The notes beneath the pieces were generated by a model that had not been told where the DNA came from, made no database searches, and saw nothing but the letters and a program-made list of their open reading frames with translations. Below are positions 1 to 7,300 of a stretch of DNA of 64,000 nt, piece after piece. A program made the translations under genes and the position numbers. The DNA lies in IMG/VR virus record IMGVR_UViG_3300024239_000015, positions 62,001 to 126,000 of that record, one strand, 5' to 3'. Numbering within the stretch: the first letter of the stretch is position 1; each line of letters begins with the position of its first letter. This DNA is from a virus.

Positions 1-87
1 TTCGTTTTCTAACTGATTTAAGATTAAAGCGGTTTGTACTAAACGCACAAACGCTTTGTGGTCTTGATTTCTTTGTTCTTTCGTCAT
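1..87 (-). CDS. Hypothetical protein, partial (C-terminus off the window)
   Basis: An open frame starts with ATG at 87-85 and runs off the left edge; 29 codons are visible and begin MTKEQRNQDHK. An AAGGAAGAG ribosome binding site lies 4 bases upstream of the start. The visible part is polar then mildly helical. The rest of the gene is outside the window, so no function can be given. Confidence 0.7.
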   Translation of the reverse strand, partial: MTKEQRNQDHKAFVRLVQTALILNQLENE

Positions 88-112
88 AGTACTCTTCCTT
101 CTTTCTTATCGT

Positions 113-619
113 TTAACGAATTTCAATCACCACCGGAAGATGGTCTCTTAAGAAATCCAACAGAACAGGTAAAGACGCACGATTGTCCTGCCAATTTGGA
201 TTGCTTGGTTTGATTAACAGTTTCTTCACAAACTCTAAAGGAACTCCCCATTGCAGCGCTAAGTCACTATACCGCAGTCTCGACTCTTTGTAGTACCTAC
301 GGATAAATAGGTAAAGATCCAGGTGGAGATTCAGATTGGTAGTCTTGATTTCCCCTGGAGTTTCACTTTCACCCACGAGTACACGAAACGGAGCTAACGT
401 CGCTGAGAAGTCTACGAGCGTTTGAATACAATACCGTGTTTGGTAATACACGCTACGGTCTAACGCTAAACCACGGAGGTTCGTGATCTCTTTCTCTTCA
501 GTGTCGAGTTTCCTTGCTCGCTCTGCGTTGTCTTTACATGTCATTAGGTGTGACATCACAAAGATGGCGAGCCTACGCCTGAACTGAGGTTTCGTCTCGT
601 ACTCAATTTCTACTAACAT
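113..619 (-). CDS. Hypothetical protein, 168 aa
   Basis: I chose ATG 619 (MLVEIEYETK) over an earlier in-frame start because the upstream gene stops at 622 and the frame before it overlaps that gene. The N-terminal half is basic and helical. A stretch near residues 115-140 (RYSDLALQWGVPLEFVKKLL) could be a helix-turn-helix, but this is only a visual impression. It lies in a co-directional run of small genes. Family not recognised. Confidence 0.75.
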   Translation of the reverse strand: MLVEIEYETKPQFRRRLAIFVMSHLMTCKDNAERARKLDTEEKEITNLRGLALDRSVYYQTRYCIQTLVDFSATLAPFRVLVGESETPGEIKTTNLNLHLDLYLFIRRYYKESRLRYSDLALQWGVPLEFVKKLLIKPSNPNWQDNRASLPVLLDFLRDHLPVVIEIR

Positions 620-621
620 AC

Positions 622-1002
622 TTAATCCATTAACTTGATTACTAACACAGCCGCTCTGTGGGGGTTTGTCCAATGCCCGTCTTCGAACACTTCTAAGAAG
701 CACAATAGAAAACGACGACCATCTTTATACCGCACTTCTATTCTATCTTCTACTGGTATTTGAGTCGGGTAGTGGATGTTCAGCAGCACACGGCTAGAAG
801 AACTAACACAAAGAAGTCCTAAATAAGGTTCTTCGCCGTACGTACGTGTGATTTCAACTGAAGGAAACGCGATGGAGTCGCTGGTCAGTGAGGGTATCTG
901 ATCCAGTAACCAACTCGATACCTGGGACGGAATCCCGTGTTTTGTAACCACCGAAACTTCAAAGTTATCCGTCGAGAATACCTGATTTACAAAGTCTGTC
1001 AT
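622..1002 (-). CDS. Hypothetical protein, 126 aa
   Basis: ATG at 1002 is preceded by GGGAGACAAAAC. The start overlaps the stop of the upstream gene (ATGA at 999-1002), indicating translational coupling. The product looks soluble and beta-rich, with no membrane segment or recognised motif. Function unknown. Confidence 0.8.
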   Translation of the reverse strand: MTDFVNQVFSTDNFEVSVVTKHGIPSQVSSWLLDQIPSLTSDSIAFPSVEITRTYGEEPYLGLLCVSSSSRVLLNIHYPTQIPVEDRIEVRYKDGRRFLLCFLEVFEDGHWTNPHRAAVLVIKLMD

Positions 1003-1190
1003 GTTTTGTCTCCCAATGGAAGTGAGTTCCCTCTATTAGCTAACTTCCTGTACGTCTCTACCGCTAACGTCAGGTGTTTGTTTAACGCGTCGAACTTACG
1101 GTTTTTCCAGAGTTCATGTGCTTCAGAACCCGGAGCGATACACAGTTCCCCGTGTTGAGGGTGTTGGTAAGTGATAGTTGCTTTATTCAT
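999..1190 (-). CDS. Small hypothetical protein, 63 aa
   Basis: ATG at 1190 follows GGAGTAGCG, and the TAG of the upstream gene sits inside that ribosome binding site. The stop overlaps the next start by 4 bases. The product is polar with a helical middle. No recognised family. Confidence 0.75.
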   Translation of the reverse strand: MNKATITYQHPQHGELCIAPGSEAHELWKNRKFDALNKHLTLAVETYRKLANRGNSLPLGDKT

Positions 1191-1192
1191 CG

Positions 1193-1933
1193 CTACTCCG
1201 CTGGGATTAAGTCGATTGTGATTAACTTAAAGCTACCGTCTGCTGTTTGGATTCCACGTAAACCCATTTTCACCTCCCCTTTCTGTATACCTTCATACGC
1301 CGTCTGGGTGATTGGTTGTACGTGAGCTACATACGTGTGTGGATGTACGCGAGTAAGTTCTACTGTAGCCCCAACACGCTCAGGTTTAACTTCAAACGCA
1401 CGACGCTCCCATTCCTCGTCTGACATCTCAGGCGTGCGGATAGGGCGTCCGTATTCGGCGTGAAACGTTTTCTCTAAAGGAAATTCGTATTTCTCCAACT
1501 CCCGTGTAACGACATCTATCGGAATCCCCTTTGCTACAGCAAATCCGTTCAGATCACCTAACATTATCGTCGTGTACCCTTTTGGTAAGTAAGGGTCTAT
1601 CGCGACCGGTGTATCAAACATTTTGCTGCATTCCCATAACGCACGAGTGGCTTCTTTTACACCGTGTGTGTTTGCTAGGAATAGCAAAGTTGCTTCAGCG
1701 CCACCAGCGCGGATCGTAGTATCGGGGATAACCACACAGTAACCAATACCGTGATAGCATGCTCTGAGTATCGCGATAGGGTCGTGTTCTACAACAACGT
1801 CGATATGAAACCATTTCTGTGGTTTATGCCCTTCAGCGGTGGTTAAACACGCCCCTTTACGTAAGTTCGTCTGGGCGTACGTCGTGTCCGGCGGCGATTG
1901 AAATTTCCCGTACCACTTTAGTAAATGAAACAA
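1193..1933 (-). CDS. Hypothetical protein, 246 aa as read; N-terminus probably frameshifted
   Basis: As read the gene would have to start at TTG 1933, with no good ribosome binding site, inside the end of the upstream gene. The frame stays open upstream to about 2021 and encodes protein-like residues (NCYLVIDAFKGKQKFHV) without a start codon. Removing one T from the TTT at 2006-2008 would put ATG 2012 in frame, give 272 residues starting MVNCYLVIDAF, and also end the upstream gene at TAA 2004. The rest of the product is a soluble mixed alpha/beta protein of unknown family. Confidence 0.7.
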   Translation of the reverse strand: MFHLLKWYGKFQSPPDTTYAQTNLRKGACLTTAEGHKPQKWFHIDVVVEHDPIAILRACYHGIGYCVVIPDTTIRAGGAEATLLFLANTHGVKEATRALWECSKMFDTPVAIDPYLPKGYTTIMLGDLNGFAVAKGIPIDVVTRELEKYEFPLEKTFHAEYGRPIRTPEMSDEEWERRAFEVKPERVGATVELTRVHPHTYVAHVQPITQTAYEGIQKGEVKMGLRGIQTADGSFKLITIDLIPAE

Positions 1934-2406
1934 ACCCGCAGTGGTTTCGAATGGAACGTGAAATTTCTGCTTTCCCTTGAACGCATCGATGACAAGGTAG
2001 CAGTTAAACCATCGCGTTTACAAACTTCCCGCATCCGTCGCATCAGGTCACGTAAGTTACAGTCACACCCACCCATCACGTAGATAGTTCTACGCGCATA
2101 ACACGTGCGACACATCCGTGAGACTTCATACGCTAACTGATTCAGCTCCATATCAGTATACCGCCACAATTTTAACCGTGTGGTGTTTCTCCCAAGCTCC
2201 CCTCCTTTACGCGCCACACACATCGCAGGCATATACGTGAGAGCGTTCTGTAAACGCTGTTCCTGTACACGTCTCCATGGATTTGGAAACAGTAAACGAT
2301 GCGAGCAGCGTAGAAAATTAACCAGCAGAAAAACTGCACTTCCGAGTTCTTTACACACGCCCCACCATAGTTTTGCTTCCGTTTGTAACGTAGATGATAG
2401 CGTCAT
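1918..2406 (-). CDS. Cysteine-rich hypothetical protein, 162 aa as read
   Basis: ATG 2406 has GAAGGAG upstream and overlaps the stop of a 17-codon leader ORF (ATGA). The middle contains CRTCYARRTIYVMGGCDCN, a cluster of cysteines that could bind metal. The last 30 or so residues look unlike the rest. They may result from an extra T at 2006-2008; without it the protein would end at TAA 2004 after 133 residues. Family not recognised. Confidence 0.65.
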   Translation of the reverse strand: MTLSSTLQTEAKLWWGVCKELGSAVFLLVNFLRCSHRLLFPNPWRRVQEQRLQNALTYMPAMCVARKGGELGRNTTRLKLWRYTDMELNQLAYEVSRMCRTCYARRTIYVMGGCDCNLRDLMRRMREVCKRDGLTATLSSMRSRESRNFTFHSKPLRVCFIY

Positions 2407-2456
2407 TTCGAGTACTCCTTCGCACTATTCCGCAACATTTTAATTAAAGGCAGCAT
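2403..2456 (-). CDS. Possible 17-aa leader peptide
   Basis: ATG 2456 follows a strong GGAGG site (GGAGGTTTGT) and opens a 17-codon frame, MLPLIKMLRNSAKEYSK. Its TGA overlaps the ATG of the next gene. The strong site and coupled stop suggest a translated leader that feeds ribosomes into the cysteine-rich gene, but so short an ORF could be chance. Confidence 0.4.
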   Translation of the reverse strand: MLPLIKMLRNSAKEYSK

Positions 2457-2494
2457 ACAAACCTCCATCTAAACTTCCGCGAACTGTTGAAACA

Positions 2495-3067
2495 CTAACA
2501 TTTTTGTTGCTCCATTAAAAAGACCTCGAAGAATTCTAAGTCTTGTTTTTGTAAACGACATCGAACTTCAATATCTGCGGGATCTATAGGGTTTGGTCGT
2601 CGGGACTCATCAAACCCAAACATTTGTTTGTGGGAGGTGTGCGTCTTCCCAGTGAGGTATGTGAAGCTGTCGTAGTATTTTTCGCCAACACTAAAATAAA
2701 CGTGTGCTCCGTTGTCCCACCACTCCACTGGGAGCCCGCGGCGCCTGAGTACTTCCCCCACACTTAGCGCAAAGAGACCACAGTCACCACAATTCAAATA
2801 CCCATGCAAAGCAGCTTCAGTGAGGCTTACTTGCGCCCAGTTTAACCACGCTGGTGGTTTGAAATGCTCGTCGGCAACATCTTCGATGACCGCGCGATAC
2901 ATCACCCCATACCAAGCTAGAAAGCTTTCTGCGACTCTACGAAAGTAAAGCGCTTCATTTTGCAAGGTTGTTAGACGATCGATTAAACTGCCAAGTTCCC
3001 CGTTGTTTAAGTGAGTAAAACTTTCTGTACAAATACAGAACTTAAGACAAGATGATGTACACGCCAT
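2495..3067 (-). CDS. Papain-like or transglutaminase-like cysteine protein (tentative), 190 aa
   Basis: ATG 3067 is chosen over an upstream TTG because GAAGGA lies 8 bases before it. In the second half the motif NCGDCGLFALSVGEVL is followed about 25 residues later by AHVYF and then YYDSF. This Cys...His...Asp order is seen in papain-fold peptidases and transglutaminase-like proteins. The fold assignment is my inference and could be wrong. It is the first gene after a terminator at 3088-3117, so it may have its own promoter or depend on read-through. Confidence 0.65.
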   Translation of the reverse strand: MACTSSCLKFCICTESFTHLNNGELGSLIDRLTTLQNEALYFRRVAESFLAWYGVMYRAVIEDVADEHFKPPAWLNWAQVSLTEAALHGYLNCGDCGLFALSVGEVLRRRGLPVEWWDNGAHVYFSVGEKYYDSFTYLTGKTHTSHKQMFGFDESRRPNPIDPADIEVRCRLQKQDLEFFEVFLMEQQKC

Positions 3068-3087
3068 GTGATATTCCTTCGATGTCA

Positions 3088-3117
3088 AAAAAGAGGGAGT
3101 TTCGACTCCCTCTTTTT
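3088..3117 (-). terminator. Intrinsic terminator with four-base loop, both orientations
   Basis: A stem of at least 11 bp (AAAGAGGGAGT / ACTCCCTCTTT) closes the loop TTCG (CGAA on the minus strand). T-runs occur on both strands. It ends the minus-strand gene that stops at 3173. Confidence 0.85.
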
Positions 3118-3172
3118 ATTATTTTTAATTGGGGGTAAACTCTCCCCTCTCAGTGCTAACGGTTTGTTTCGA

Positions 3173-3496
3173 TCAGCCGAACGATTTTCGTGCGTCCGTT
3201 TCGTTATCAAACCAACGACACCCCCAGTACGAACAATCAACTGGGTTGAAATAGTTGATAAACCCGTCTTCGTGTTTCTTACTTACGGCATAGGCCAGAC
3301 ACGCTTCACGGAAGGTACGTCCTTCAGAAGTCCCCACCAGACTCGCTCCAGCGGACTGCCCGGTACATGCGTACCCTTCTACCCAAATCTCGTAGGTTTT
3401 TGATGGCATGTTATCGGACAATGTACTACGTTCCAATTCCAATGCATCTTCAACACCGCGATGTCTTTCTTTTAGTCGTCCCACTTTCTGGTTCAT
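3173..3496 (-). CDS. Hypothetical protein, 107 aa
   Basis: ATG 3496 is preceded by GGAGTGTTCGG. The product has a polar, charged N-terminus and a C-terminal part with FREACLAYAVSKKHEDGF and aromatic/cysteine residues (DCSYWGCRWF). No known family is recognised. It is the last gene before a strong terminator. Confidence 0.75.
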   Translation of the reverse strand: MNQKVGRLKERHRGVEDALELERSTLSDNMPSKTYEIWVEGYACTGQSAGASLVGTSEGRTFREACLAYAVSKKHEDGFINYFNPVDCSYWGCRWFDNETDARKSFG

Positions 3497-3525
3497 CCGA
3501 ACACTCCATTCGGTTTAGTGTTTAA

Positions 3526-4986
3526 TTACTCCGGTGAGAAACCCACACGAACCTTTTTCATTCTTCCTTCGAAGATTTCTGCTAAAGTACCAGCAGTCGC
3601 ACAGGACTCTGGTAACTCGTAATGGTTCACAACGCGTGTTGCCTCATGTGAGGTCAGCTCGCGGGTTTCTACCGCTTTGTAACAACGACCAGGACGTATC
3701 AGTGCTTGGTCTATTTTGTTACGCGTGGATAAGTTTGTGGTGATCACCAATTTGATCTTTTTAGAAGCGATACCCTGTAACTCGTTTAACAACATCGACA
3801 TCAGCTCATTACCGTCCTGCCCTTCTCTAGGCGCAAGTAACGTATCTACGTCTTCGAAGATCACCAACGTGTTATCTGGAATCGACATAAAGTACGCGGG
3901 AAACATTGCGTTACGTAAATGGTGCGTACCACCGATTTGTAACAGACGGTAACCTTTGCTGTCACCCGCGCGACAGATCTGTGCTAATAACGAACTCTTC
4001 CCAGTCCCGTAAGGACCTAACAGTAAGGTCATGTTTGCGTTAGACTGGAAGAAGCCCTCTATGTAAGCATCCACTCCACCGTCTAAGTAAGGGTAGTTGA
4101 CGTCGTGTGGTATGTTCTTTCCAGGAACAATCTCACGCGTGGTTACAGTACCCTTACCGTTACAGTCGATGTTCGTTAACAACGACAGCTTCACGGGCTG
4201 TTCAACTTCCCACTTCTTAAACCACTCGAGCTCTTGTAAGATCTTCGGCTGGTCCTTGCGTTCGAAGTAAGCCGCATACACAAACTTCGTCCCGTTAACG
4301 TTCACACGGATCGCAGACGTTAAGATTTCGTTGTCGCCATGAATGCGTTTGCGGTATGCGTTAAAACCAGGCAAGTCTTTATCGAACGAGTACTCGATCA
4401 CGTACTCTAAACTTTCGAGGTATTGTGCTATTTCCTCTACCGTCTCTAGGGTAAATTCTTGGCAGGCAAAACGTCTTTCCAAAAACCCCGTAGAAATACC
4501 ATTCGCCAAATGGTGTTCTACGATTCGAAGTACTCCAGTGATAGCACGTAGTGACATGATATCGGAGAACGTAGTGATTTGTAAGCGAGTGTGTGTCATT
4601 TCTGAAAAATCTCCGTTGAGATACGCTGTGAAAAAGAACCAAGGGTTGGTGAAACCCACATCGGCCATGTGTGATGTAGCCGCCGGTCTACTTTTGTCAA
4701 CTGTTTTAAGGTGCAGTGCAGTCGAGATACCAACGACAGGCGTTCCGGGTATAACTAAGAACGCTTTGCAGGTTAGGTCGATCCCTCCCAGTCTATTAAA
4801 ATCGAAATGATCAAAGTTGACGGGGACGGAGGGTAGACTTGAGACAGACCGCCTCAACGGAAGATTTTCTTTCGCGATCGGTTCTAATAAATCGGTCCAC
4901 TCGGCGTCGTAGCTTGCGAATTCCCAATTCGGCATCATGGGTCTTTCGATAGTTCTTCGTAGGGATTTCCACCCTGAAGGGTCCAT
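3526..4986 (-). CDS. AAA+ ATPase, tandem paralogue 1, 486 aa
   Basis: The C-terminal half is an AAA+ module: Walker A LLLGPYGTGKSS, Walker B LVIFEDVD, sensor-1-like LVITTNL and an RPGRCYK segment typical of BCS1/FtsH-like AAA proteins. The N-terminal about 280 residues form a domain shared with the neighbouring paralogue (RAITGVLRIVEHHLANG here, RAMTGVLRINEHHFANN there). The start at ATG 4986 (MDPSGWKS) has GAGGAG at the right distance; an ATG six bases earlier does not. Such ATPases remodel protein complexes, but the substrate is unknown. Confidence 0.85.
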   Translation of the reverse strand: MDPSGWKSLRRTIERPMMPNWEFASYDAEWTDLLEPIAKENLPLRRSVSSLPSVPVNFDHFDFNRLGGIDLTCKAFLVIPGTPVVGISTALHLKTVDKSRPAATSHMADVGFTNPWFFFTAYLNGDFSEMTHTRLQITTFSDIMSLRAITGVLRIVEHHLANGISTGFLERRFACQEFTLETVEEIAQYLESLEYVIEYSFDKDLPGFNAYRKRIHGDNEILTSAIRVNVNGTKFVYAAYFERKDQPKILQELEWFKKWEVEQPVKLSLLTNIDCNGKGTVTTREIVPGKNIPHDVNYPYLDGGVDAYIEGFFQSNANMTLLLGPYGTGKSSLLAQICRAGDSKGYRLLQIGGTHHLRNAMFPAYFMSIPDNTLVIFEDVDTLLAPREGQDGNELMSMLLNELQGIASKKIKLVITTNLSTRNKIDQALIRPGRCYKAVETRELTSHEATRVVNHYELPESCATAGTLAEIFEGRMKKVRVGFSPE

Positions 4987-5005
4987 ATGCATCTCCTCTA
5001 AATCG

Positions 5006-5029
5006 ACAGGGGAGGAAACCCTCCCCTGT
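5006..5029. terminator. GC-rich intergenic hairpin
   Basis: ACAGGGGAGG pairs perfectly with CCTCCCCTGT around a 4-base loop between the two AAA+ genes. There is no U-tract on the minus strand and no TATG, so it may attenuate transcription or protect an RNA end rather than terminate fully. Confidence 0.55.
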
Positions 5030-5037
5030 AGTTCTAA

Positions 5038-6414
5038 CTACACACGAAAGCCAGGGCCCGCGGTCAGCTCTGCAGCGTTTGGACCATCTAAAACATCCGC
5101 TAAACTTACGTTATCCCGAATGCGGTCTTCCGGTAAGTTTAACTCCGCAACAATCACCGCAGCTTGATCGCGCGTTAGGTGTTTGAATTGTTTCAATGCG
5201 TAACAACGACCCGGACGGAACAATGCCGGCTCTATCATTTTCGTGTTTTCTAAGTTCGTGGTGATTACAAACTTAACGTCGCGTACAGTCACTCCAGACA
5301 ACTCATTCAGTAACGTTGAGATGCTGGTGTTCCCTTCTTCACGTTTACCGATTAAGGTGTCAGCTTCTTCGATTAAGACTAGTGAGTTTTCTGGTATCTT
5401 CGTCAGATATGCATCAAACGCTGGGTGCGTCAACACTTTCTCACCGCAGAATTGGTAGATTTTCCGTTCGCCCGCACTACGACATAAGTGCCGCAACAAC
5501 GTAGACTTGCCTGTACCTGGAGGGCCGATCAGCAACAACAAGTTGTTTTTGTCGTCTAAGAACGATTCGGTAACGCCATCCAAACCGCCTTCCAGATATG
5601 GATAGAACATATCTTTCGGCGGATTGAAGTTTTCGTCCACGACACGAATTGTGATATCCGCTTCACCGTTTGGTGTAAACCCTACTACGTAATTTATCGT
5701 TGTTGGAGGAGTCGATTTGTATTGTTCCAAAAATGCGATGATCTTCGACTCTTTTACGTCGTGTCCGTCTGCAACGTAGCTCGCGTATCTGAGTTTTTCA
5801 GAACTCACCGAAATGTGAATTGCGGCAACCATGAACTTGTGACCTAGGTCGAGTTCTGTGATATAGAATGCATTGATTGCAAAGGAGTCGGCACCGGAAT
5901 CACGGCTTTCTACCAAGTAACCTAACTCTTTTAAGAACACCACCGTGGATTTAAGTGCTCCGCGGTTGTATCCTTTTTGTAGGTAATCAAAGTCGGTAAA
6001 CGCTGTGGATACGTTATTCGCGAAGTGATGTTCGTTGATACGTAACACACCCGTCATGGCACGTAAAGCGATAAGTTCTTCGGCGGTACGTACGAAGGCT
6101 AAGTTTTGAATAGTTTGCATGAGCTCTCCTAAGAGGTTTAAGTAATGAAATTTAAGTATATCCTCGTAGTCCGAGTTGGTGGGATCTACGAGAGTCGGTC
6201 GTGTTAAAATGATTTGGATGTCGTTACTGTGGCTGAACCTACACGCGGTATAGAGTGTTTCTACGTCGTATCGAGAGTATAACTCGATGTCTTCGCAAAA
6301 CACCGTTCCTGTGACCGCTTGGAGTAACCACCGCCACTGTTTGAAATCTCCCAGAGGGATGGTACGGTCGTAAACGATCTCCGGTATCAGCGGGTCGGCG
6401 TCCTCAGCGATCAT
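5038..6414 (-). CDS. AAA+ ATPase, tandem paralogue 2, 458 aa
   Basis: This has the same architecture as the next gene downstream: a shared N-terminal domain, then Walker A LLLIGPPGTGKST, Walker B LVLIEEADTL, sensor-1 FVITTNL and a second-region RPGRCYALK. ATG 6414 (MIAEDADP) is chosen because it overlaps the upstream TGA (ATGA) and follows GGGGA; an in-frame start at 6573 would overlap the neighbour by over 150 bases. The pair probably arose by duplication and may form a mixed ring, which is inference. Confidence 0.85.
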   Translation of the reverse strand: MIAEDADPLIPEIVYDRTIPLGDFKQWRWLLQAVTGTVFCEDIELYSRYDVETLYTACRFSHSNDIQIILTRPTLVDPTNSDYEDILKFHYLNLLGELMQTIQNLAFVRTAEELIALRAMTGVLRINEHHFANNVSTAFTDFDYLQKGYNRGALKSTVVFLKELGYLVESRDSGADSFAINAFYITELDLGHKFMVAAIHISVSSEKLRYASYVADGHDVKESKIIAFLEQYKSTPPTTINYVVGFTPNGEADITIRVVDENFNPPKDMFYPYLEGGLDGVTESFLDDKNNLLLLIGPPGTGKSTLLRHLCRSAGERKIYQFCGEKVLTHPAFDAYLTKIPENSLVLIEEADTLIGKREEGNTSISTLLNELSGVTVRDVKFVITTNLENTKMIEPALFRPGRCYALKQFKHLTRDQAAVIVAELNLPEDRIRDNVSLADVLDGPNAAELTAGPGFRV

Positions 6415-6842
6415 AAATCCCCCAGAATAATCGCTAGTTCCAAAGAGCGTTTGGTTGACTTCTGAGTGTTCGTAACGTATTCGAAGACCTGCTTGTCGTG
6501 GGGGGTGTTGAACGACTGTCTGTGGTTGTACCCCAAGTACAACGACGTACGATCTAGCACCGCAGGCGAGCAATACAACATCGTTGATCTGCGGTCTGGT
6601 ATGTACGCCAGAGGCTGTAGAAACGGAATCGTATCGGCAAACATTCCTGAGTAAGAGGGGTGCGCAACCGAAAACGGATGGTCTCCTACCTCACTATTCG
6701 CGTGTAGGTCTACAGAGAACATAGGAGCCACACAGAACAAGTCGGGTTGGACTGGGAGTTGTACTCCTTCTTTCAGTTGGGCAATCGTGCACACAGGACG
6801 TTCGTGCTCAAAGACCCACGCATGCACTGTTTTTATTTTCAT
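6411..6842 (-). CDS. Hypothetical protein, 143 aa, paralogue of next upstream gene
   Basis: ATG 6842 (MKIKTVHAW) overlaps the upstream stop (ATGA) and follows GGAGGGAGTT. It shares motifs with the 149-residue neighbour: LPVQPDLFCVAPMFSVD here and VVQPTLFSVAPLLCVD there, and a later Y-x-x-PAxL pattern. The two are therefore tandem paralogues, probably beta-rich. Function unknown; both are coupled to the AAA+ genes downstream. Confidence 0.8.
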   Translation of the reverse strand: MKIKTVHAWVFEHERPVCTIAQLKEGVQLPVQPDLFCVAPMFSVDLHANSEVGDHPFSVAHPSYSGMFADTIPFLQPLAYIPDRRSTMLYCSPAVLDRTSLYLGYNHRQSFNTPHDKQVFEYVTNTQKSTKRSLELAIILGDL

Positions 6843-7288
6843 AACTCCCTCCAAAGGGCTAATGCATTTAAAAGCCCAATGAGCGCCACTGTGGTGTCGA
6901 ATTCCAACCCATGCGGGTGGTCTACCACCAACGGGATAAACCCACCAGCTCTCGTCCACTCCCCACGGAGTTGTATGTACAAGTCTATGGGTTTAGGAGG
7001 GTGTACGTACGCAGTAGCACCAGACAACACTCCGTCTCTCCACGCGATGTGTTGTTGGAATAAAGACCTCCCTACTAGCATTGCAGGTTGGGTGTAGAAA
7101 ATACATTCGCTGTACTCGTCATACGCGGTGTTGTGTAGGTTAGGGTCTACGCACAGTAGCGGTGCGACAGAAAAGAGTGTGGGTTGTACCACACTCTGTC
7201 TGTTTGCTAAGTGTAAGACCACGTGATGGAACGGCTGTTCTTCCCCTCGCCGGTACTCGATGTGAGGCATAGCAAACATACAAGTCAC
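6839..7288 (-). CDS. Hypothetical protein, 149 aa, paralogue of next downstream gene
   Basis: GTG 7288 sits 7 bases after GGAGG; the ATG three codons later is too far from it, so I take GTG. It shares the QPxLFxVAP motif and general length with the downstream gene. No known domain is seen. It follows the HNH gene by 12 bases in the same operon. Confidence 0.75.
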   Translation of the reverse strand: MTCMFAMPHIEYRRGEEQPFHHVVLHLANRQSVVQPTLFSVAPLLCVDPNLHNTAYDEYSECIFYTQPAMLVGRSLFQQHIAWRDGVLSGATAYVHPPKPIDLYIQLRGEWTRAGGFIPLVVDHPHGLEFDTTVALIGLLNALALWREL

Positions 7289-7300
7289 TTTCTGGCCTCC

